64,000 bases of DNA from NCBI GenBank assembly GCA_037176845.1, contig JAYKXP010000053.1, positions 62,001 to 126,000 on the forward strand, read 5' to 3'. This document shows, piece after piece, positions 57,680 to 64,000 of this stretch. A program made the translations under genes and the position numbers. How positions within the stretch are numbered: position 1 is the first letter of the stretch; each line of letters starts with the position of its first letter. This DNA is from Paramarasmius palmivorus. Its lineage: Eukaryota; Basidiomycota; Agaricomycetes; Agaricales; Marasmiaceae. The notes under the pieces were generated by a model. That model searched no databases. It had not been told where the DNA came from and worked only from the letters and a program-made list of their open reading frames with translations.

Positions 57680-58051
57680 ATGAACGCCGGAAAACTCTCT
57701 CAAAACCTGGCAAAAGTCGCTACACAATGGCCTAAAGACCCTTACCGGCCGCATCTTCAACTTCCCGTTCTTCTGGAATCCCTGTCAAAACATCCACAGT
57801 TGACCCCCGAAGCGGTGCGTGCCGCACAGAACCTGCTGGAAAACACTGCCAAAGCGACTGTAGGGCTTCTCCCGCGAGTGTTCCAGAGCTTTTGGCTCAC
57901 TTTTTTCCCGTTTTGGCAGTATCCAATAACCGACAAAACTTTGAGGCCAGCGTCGGTACCTTTGCACTATGAACGTTTGGTCGAAGGTCTTCAGAAAAGT
58001 GCACAGGGTATTGCCCGGCCGTGGTGGAAGAGAGTCTTAGGTATTTGGTAG
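57680..58051 (+). CDS. Small conserved-looking protein, possibly mitochondrial
   Basis: A 123-codon ORF: MNAGKLSQNLAKVATQWPKD, PYRPHLQLPVLLESLSKHPQ, LTPEAVRAAQNLLENTAKAT, then an aromatic hydrophobic stretch FQSFWLTFFPFWQYP. The pattern WPKDP(Y/F)RP and the basic amphipathic start suggest a small mitochondrial factor (a Cbp6/Mnf1-like assembly protein is one idea), but I cannot confirm a family. A 37-nt candidate intron at 58041-58077 would replace the last residues with a longer tail, so the 3' end is uncertain. It converges with Noc2 (about 200 bp). Confidence 0.55.
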   Translation: MNAGKLSQNLAKVATQWPKDPYRPHLQLPVLLESLSKHPQLTPEAVRAAQNLLENTAKATVGLLPRVFQSFWLTFFPFWQYPITDKTLRPASVPLHYERLVEGLQKSAQGIARPWWKRVLGIW

Positions 58052-58256
58052 CAAAGCGAATGCGAGGCTACAGCCAAACGCCTGGAATATTCTACTGGTC
58101 TCGAATGCGTATGTACGACCCAGATCAAACTAAATACACCAGTTCAGTGCTCGACGGAGCCTACTCATCAGCTATTTTAAGATGGTCGACGTATACAGAC
58201 GATAGGACGGCAATTGCACAACCGGCAGCTATTGTATAGCATGGTGTATTCATCAT

Positions 58257-60878
58257 TTAGTCTTCTTCGAGCACTTCATTTTGTCCTTGCCGTGCCTGGG
58301 AGAGAAATAGTGAGTGTCATGACAGCATAATCAATCTGTTCAACATACGTTTTCCATCATCTTCCGTTTCTTTTCCCTGGCCTTACGTTGAACCTTGAGA
58401 TACTTGGCCAACGGTGCTTCGTCAAGTTTCTGCTTTAGTTGAGACTCCCACTCCTCTACGTCTGCGATCTTGCCGGGAGCTAATCGAACACTCTTCCTCT
58501 TCTGCTCCACCCATTTTGCACTCTCTTCCACGCGTTCCACGAGTGTTTTAATCTGACCGACATCTTTGATTAACGACCCAGATTTGGCGTTTTTCATGGC
58601 TTTGCGTAGCACTACGATGACGGGAACGGCAATCTCCGGGAAACCTATACTTCCGTGTACGACTTTAACAGCAAGCCATTCCGAGAGAAGGTATGTTGCT
58701 TCTTCAATTAAGCCCTCGATATAGACACGTGTCTTGAGATATTGTTGAGGTGTGCGAATTTGCACCTCCAGATCTAGAGGTCGAAGTGTCGAGGATTTAG
58801 GGCGTGAAGAAGATGCAAGCGTCGATGTTAAGACGGGAAGAAGATAAGGCGATATGGGGATGTAGGTCTGCGTGTGCCGTGTGAGATGAAGCAATGAACG
58901 GATTACATGCAGGTGGAATGGATAAGAGCGACTGTTTGAGACCAGTCTTAGAGTCGCGGAGTCAGTAGTCATGCGAATATTTTGCATAATCTCAGGGTGC
59001 TCACTTTATCGATCCGAGGCTGACCTGAACTAAGGGATAAATCAAGGGCTTGAGTTCGCTCGAAATTCCGCTCTTCGCCTCGGACTCTACACCACATGCA
59101 CGGGCTAACACGATGCACCAGAAGTCGAGGGAGTGAATGTATTGCCAATTGTACACCTGCCGATATGCTTCCTATAGGTGACGTTAGTACCAGCCGGGAA
59201 AATATATTCTTGGAGGCATACCTTTGTTTTCACTTTCATACTATTCCTGAGGTGTATCGCCAGTTGACGAATATATCCAAACGCGTGTTGATAGGAGGAA
59301 GCTTGGTCTAGACAAAACACTTCAGATGCAGAGTTCTTCATCAAGTTGATGGACGGAAGTGTGTGTGCGGTTGTAGCTTTCGACGAACGGACTAAAGTCA
59401 TATAGGTTCCCTAAATGTCGGTCAGCCATGTTTTATAGTAAATTGAAAGGTATCTGACCTTCAGAACGCTGTCAAGAATAGATTGGTCAGTCGCAGAAGC
59501 TAACTTCCGTAGGGCGAGGAACGCAGATATCCGGGTACTGTCTTCAGCGCTCGACCATAGCTCTAAACATTTCTGGACAGAACCTAATTAATATGTGCAG
59601 TGAAGAAGAGGGGTAGGGGCTACCTTGAGATAGAGTTTTACCGTTTTCCGACTGCTGGTGACATAGGGTATTATCTTTGCGCTCTCTGCCACCGCCAACT
59701 GTATCATCTCGTTGTCGGTGAGTTGATCCAGTAGGTGAATGACGTTATGAAAGTAGGATAGAATAAGTTTTTGCAGAGTTTTGAATTTTTGTGTCTGCGT
59801 GGGTGATTTGCTGCAAGCGTTGGTCAACCGAAAACCCCTGAAAGAAATGGATTATACTCACAACCTGCCATTGGGAAGGGTTTTATATGGGACATGGTGC
59901 TCAAGTACGACTGGTGTGTATCTGAGTGTAGTTGTTAAGAGCTTATTGTAAACTGGTGGATAGTTAGACAGGGAACGGAATTGTGGATAGCCGTACGGAC
60001 CTGAAGAATTGTCAATGCTCCAAGCCAAAACTTGGTCCTCTTCATTCATGTGGGCCGCTGATCGGAAGGCAATTAACAACTTGCGCAGCGCTCGCAATGA
60101 CCGTTGTTCCAGTAAAGCCTTTTGCCATTGACGTAGTATGTCACTTGTGAGCGTAGGTAAACGTTCTTCCTCCATTTCAACGTCTTCGTCCTCATCCTCC
60201 ACATCCGATTCTCCAGCTGTTTGCATTGTGTTGGGATCAAACTCCAGGAGTTCTCGGTCATTTTCTTGCAGATACTTGTAGAAGTCCGGGTCCTTCTCTG
60301 CCAATTTCGAAAGTTCCATTAGATGGTTTTGACCTTCGTCTGCTTCTAATAAATGGTTAGCAGGACAGCGATATAGCATGTCAGTATCACTCTAGACGCA
60401 CCATCTAGGTCATCCACAGAGCCAAATGAAGCATTGTCATCGAAATCGTCTTCGTCTTCGTTTTCTTCGTTTTCGTCCGAGTCGACGTCCTGCAAAGCAT
60501 TTGAGAAAGGTACTTCAGCCTTGGATTATGCATAACATACTTCATCTTCCCCTTCATCTATCTCAGAGTCATCTTCATCCATAAAACTGGCTCCCAAAAG
60601 ATCATCCACCGTCCGGGTTTTCTTGCTAATTGAGAACAATTATAAGTTTGGTTATTTACACATTGCGATAACCTCACGCACACGTTCGCCTCTTCCTCAT
60701 CCACCTCCTCTTCCGAACCTGATTCAGGTTCTGGCTGCTGCTGCTTGGATCCCTTGTTCCCTCGTCGGTTTTGAAATTTCTTCTTTATTTGTTGATGCTT
60801 CTTCCTCGCCTCTATAGTCTTCTTGAGCTGCCCACTGGAAGCAAACTTTTTCATCGACTTCTTCGTGGCCTTCCCCAT
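58257..60878 (-). CDS. NOC2: Nucleolar complex protein 2 (Noc2), 60S ribosome biogenesis
   Basis: Component of Noc1-Noc2 and Noc2-Noc3 complexes that move pre-60S particles from nucleolus to nucleoplasm. Start at 60878: [40 protein letters not shown], a basic then highly acidic N-terminus ([23 protein letters not shown]). The conserved core starts [20 protein letters not shown] followed by [12 protein letters not shown], then another acidic patch, [135 protein letters not shown] with [12 protein letters not shown] and the C-terminal [20 protein letters not shown]. The last exon ends [15 protein letters not shown] 58257-58259. About ten introns; all conserved Noc2 blocks are present and in order. 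Confidence 0.92.
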
Positions 60879-61153
60879 GGTTTGGTATTGGTCGGGACGA
60901 CGAGAAGAAAAGGACGAACACAGCGGGCGTCAAAACGCGACCAAATTTTTCGAGCACGTGGAAAACAAGCGCTCGCTCAGTACTCCGGCGTCAGTCTGAG
61001 TGGCGGTCAAAGTTCCTTCAGGCGAGTAAAGTATATTTGCCTCAACTGCACAAGTAGCACAAATGGAGGAACGTGAAAGATCAGAATATAAATGACTACA
61101 GCAAAACTATACACCAGTGATAATAAATACAACGCGCATAAATTATATTCACA
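60879..61153. other. Intergenic, Noc2 promoter and METTL14-like 3' end
   Basis: 275 bp on the same strand. An AT-rich segment (61080-61150) with AATAAA-like and TATAAA-like strings, on either strand, is compatible with the METTL14-like poly(A) region. No coding sequence. Confidence 0.35.
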
Positions 61154-63124
61154 CTACTGTCCCCATTGGCCCATGTTGTAAGATCCACCCATGTTTACGC
61201 CCCCAGGGACATTCGCATTCATCTGGGGATTCATACTCATCATCTCGCCTTCCCAGTTTCCATCCATTCCGTACTGTCCTTGATCGCTCCAGGCCATGGG
61301 TCCACCCATCATTCCGCCGTTGAACATTTGCATGGCAGGCATGCCAACAAAATTCCCGTTTTGTTGCGGCTGAAAACTACCGCCCATCCCTACCATAGGC
61401 ATGCCCATGGCGTTCGGATTGCCCAGACCGCCGGAATTCATGTTCATATTTGCCATGTGCATGTTTGCCCCATTCCCCATACCTCCCATCATGCCAGGCC
61501 AAGCTCCCATCATCCCCTCCATGCCGTTGATATTATTGCCCATTCCCATGTTCATGGCATTGATACCCATACCAAACGGCTGTCCTAACATGGGATTCTG
61601 ACCTTGATTTGGCATCATAGGATTACTGAACCCGCCTCGATTTAACCGTGGGCCCACATTCATACCTGGAATTCCCATTTGGACGCCACCTGAGCTTCCA
61701 CCAGAACCTGGATTCCCCTGAGTCGCAGGCCCATTTGCACCACTACCGGGTCTGAAAGGCGATTTCGGTCGCAAGGCATCAATATCGGACGTCAATGGAA
61801 CAACTGCCTTGCCTCCGTTGGCCAGTTCCTTAATTCCAGCATCGAATTTGTCGCGTTCCCACCTGAGAACTTCGCCGCCTTCCTCTCCATCGATGAACAG
61901 GACAGATTCGGAGCCTTTTTGTCGGGTTAATTCTTCTTCCTCGATTTGACTGAGTAAGGTAACCCATCCTCGACGCAAAGAAGACGAAGCTCGCCCAAAA
62001 ACTTCCAGACGCCGGGTGCCGAGACAAAAATTCTCTATCAGAGTGTACATTTCTGGAGGTTTTCTCATTGGGTCTGTAGGATCGCCTTCCCAAATGATAA
62101 CGTCCGTGTCTAGTAAGACGGGATTTGGTAAATCCGTAGGAACAAAACGACTAGTACACATACCAACATTACAATGCACGAACCAGCTATCGGTGGAGCG
62201 ACGGACGGTACCTCGGATTCCGATCAAACAGTGTTGCTTCGTGCGAGTTAGAAGGGACGTGGTCGGTGGATCTGTCTATGCAAGGAATTGGTCAGAATGA
62301 TGTATTGCAAGGATGAAAAAAGGATCTTTACGCCAGGGCCTTTGTTGCTACATTTGTTGGTCTTAACCCACACCACGTCTTCACACCGTCGATATCCCCA
62401 CTTAGCCAGTACCTCTCTACCTCTTTCGAGACCATCTCCTGCGCCGCTGCCGACCCATAGGAATACAAAACTAGGGTCCGCAGCCAAGGATGGTACAGGC
62501 AGCGCCTGTAAGTCATCCCAGTTAAAGGAAGACGAGAATGGGGGGTCCAGGAGTATGACATCAAACTTGCAGGGGATGAGCGTGTTCAGCTCCGAGAATG
62601 GTAGGTAAGATGGTGGCAATGAATATTGTTTAACTGATGCTTTCTTCAGATTGAGCAGGCGCTGTTGTTTTGGATATCTAAAGCCAGATGAGCGTCCCGA
62701 AGTCATTTAATGGACCGAATATAACGTACTCTTCGAATCGATGTTCTGGTTCGGCACCTAAGACCCAATTCTGCGGCCAATCCCCAGAATCAACATATCG
62801 TTGGGAGTAATCATTGCGGATGGTTTCCTCTTCTGGCACGTAATTCTTGTATCTTGCAGCTCGAGCCCGCTTCGCAGGGGGCAAATCCTGGCGTATTCTA
62901 TGAGCTCGAGGCTCTGTGGGCGATGCCGGGGGTGAATCGTTTGGTGACGGTGAACGTGGTGGAGATGGAACGAGAGAAGAATTGGCCAATTCATGAGAGG
63001 TTCCTTGAAGGTGTCGTCGATGAACCTTTTGGATATCGCGTACGCGTGAAATGAGCGCAGCATGTGCAGCCAACAGGTCGTTGGCCGAGCTGATTATTTG
63101 GGTGTTACTGGCAGCGAGCATCAT
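61154..63124 (-). CDS. METTL14/Kar4-like member of the MT-A70 family with Met/Gly/Asn-rich tail
   Basis: RNA N6-adenosine methyltransferase complex subunit of the METTL14 branch, which in animals is a non-catalytic RNA-binding partner. Start at 63124: MMLAASNTQIISSANDLLAA, a Pro/Ser-rich linker, then YKNYVPEEETIRNDYSQRYV and DSGDWPQNWVLG. The fold reads FDVILLDPPFSSSFNWDDLQ (DPPF where catalytic METTL3 has DPPW), DPSFVFLWVGSGAGDGLERG, REVLAKWGYRRCEDVVWVKT, RTKQHCLIGIRGTVRRSTDS, DTDVIIWEGDPTDPMRKPPE with MYTLIENFCLGTRRLEVFGR, and RRGWVTL. These match METTL14, whose GIKGTVRRSTDG and WGYRRCEDI blocks are distinctive. The C-terminal about 180 residues are strongly enriched in Met, Gly, Asn, Pro and Gln (e.g. 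GMGINAMNMGMGNNINGMEG), ending SYNMGQWGQ. Introns lie near 62270-62330 and 62680-62730, plus one in the DTDV region. Confidence 0.88.
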
Positions 63125-63297
63125 GGTCGAATTTGGGCTAAATATCCAATGTAGTTCTTCTGAGGGCTCTTCTTAAGATTGAAGGATGAAATGCGAGAGT
63201 TGCATGTTCCTCGGTGGTGGTTCTGTGTAAAGATGCCGCGCTTCAGATACCGTGACCGGGTTGGATCTTTGCCTCCTACCATCATCTAGCCTGCGCA
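63125..63297. other. Short intergenic region
   Basis: 173 bp upstream of the METTL14-like start and downstream of the last stop; no ORF. Probable METTL14-like promoter. Confidence 0.35.
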
Positions 63298-63999
63298 TTA
63301 CCCTTCCTCATCAGCATTTCCGTTTTCTACTTGAACAACTCTTAGTCGAACCGTGAAATTCAATGTCAGGAGGCAAGAGTGAGTATTATTCGTTCGTCCC
63401 TGAGGCGATGTGCTGAACAGTTGCAGATAGGTACATGTAATCTGGTATTTTAGCGTAGCAATATCATCTACCAAACTTCTTCGTTGGTTGCTTTTCGGCA
63501 TAACATCGTTCAGGCCTGTCCAACGCATAATGTCACCCGGAAAACTCAGTGGTATTTGTTATGCCATGCTGAAGTTCCAACTTGTAGGCTAAAACCGTTT
63601 AATGTCCAAGAAGACGTTGCGAGCTGAAGAATGCTAGTCAATGCAGTGGAAATCAGCCTCTACTGTAGCCCCGTGAGTCTGCGACACAGCTATATCTTTC
63701 TCCGTGAAATGACATGTATTAGAATGCCAGTATCACTGCATCCCTTCTTGGTACAGTACTATAGAAAATATCTTTGGATTCGTCCACGTCAATATCGCCG
63801 AGCATGGCACACTGTATTCCGGCTGTATTCCCAAAAAGTTTCTTAGCCCCTTTGTTTGGCCCCATAGGAAATTCAAAAATTTGAGCTCAGCGACGCTTAC
63901 AATGTCCTTGCCGATGAGCGACACCCGTGGGAATTGTTTCTTCAGATCCCCCTTCCCTGTCGACGAGTCAGTAAAAGCATAGCTGGTCATTGTTTGCAT
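63298..63999 (-). CDS. Possible small multi-exon gene of unknown function (edge of window)
   Basis: Unrecognised. Starting at an ATG at 63999 or 63990, exons read MTSYAFTDSSTGKGDLKKQF and PRVSLIGKDI; after a putative intron (gtaagc...ctaag) comes KLFGNTAGIQCAMLGDIDVD, ESKDIFYSTVPRRDAVI. A later segment gives TGLNDVMPKSNQRRSLVDDI, ATLKYQITCTYLQLFSTSPQ and, past another possible intron, VENGNADEEG before the stop at 63298. Protein-like composition and consistent splice borders argue for a real gene, but the middle (63,540-63,720) is not resolved, and part could lie outside the window. Confidence 0.4.
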
Positions 64000-64000
64000 G

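Noticed and set aside
61166..61601. Plus-strand ORFs rich in His/Pro opposite the METTL14-like tail
   Set aside because: They are the antisense of the Met/Gly/Asn-rich tail; composition follows from the complementary codons.
1..64000. CRISPR arrays, insertion sequences, prophage, rRNA
   Set aside because: No spaced repeats, transposase or integrase motifs, or rRNA-like sequence seen; the window is eukaryotic.

Overview
This is a fungal nuclear window, almost certainly from a basidiomycete and most likely an Agaricomycete. The reasons are very dense spliceosomal introns of about 45-60 nt with GT-AG (occasionally GC-AG) borders, and families typical of mushroom-forming fungi: a DUF6534-type seven-helix protein, a DUF1996 secreted protein, a GPI-type GH16 glucanase, a GMC alcohol oxidase and an HSPA12-like Hsp70. 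No rRNA, confident tRNA, CRISPR array, transposase or viral gene is visible. Gene ends below are outer coding limits (start codon to stop codon); introns were placed by eye from splice consensus and family conservation, without transcript data.

Left third (1-18,200), accessory and secreted functions: a GMC oxidoreductase running off the left edge (minus), a dihydroflavonol-reductase-like SDR (plus), a DUF6534 membrane protein (plus), a 2.5 kb poorly explained stretch (8,408-10,973), two tandem enoyl-reductase-like MDR paralogues (plus), a DUF1996 protein (minus) and a GPI-anchored GH16 beta-glucanase (plus).

Middle (18,500-36,000): a vacuolar-type GH38 alpha-mannosidase (plus) with one apparent frameshift, a single-pass membrane protein with two related extracellular domains (plus), an amino-acid/GABA-type permease (minus), an otubain deubiquitinase (minus) and an ERCC6L2-like SNF2 ATPase (minus).

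Right part (36,200-64,000), mostly housekeeping: a FYVE-less Fab1/PIKfyve-type lipid kinase (plus) diverging from ERCC6L2, a UBE2G1-type E2 (minus), the RNA polymerase III second-largest subunit (plus), a UBE2G2-type E2 (plus), D-arabinono-1,4-lactone oxidase (minus), an HSPA12-like Hsp70 protein (minus), a small unassigned gene (plus), Noc2 (minus), a METTL14-like protein (minus) and a possible small gene at the right edge (minus).

The most unusual signal is in gene structure rather than a new gene cluster. Several reading frames close only if the spliceosome uses extremely short exons: 1 nt inside the Walker A codon of the ERCC6L2-like gene, 2 nt in the alpha-mannosidase, 8 nt in the GMC Rossmann motif and 9 nt at a metal-ligand motif of the alpha-mannosidase. 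Three GC-AG introns and one stop-free 51-nt intron in the RNA polymerase III subunit accompany them. I see no convincing undescribed multi-gene system.
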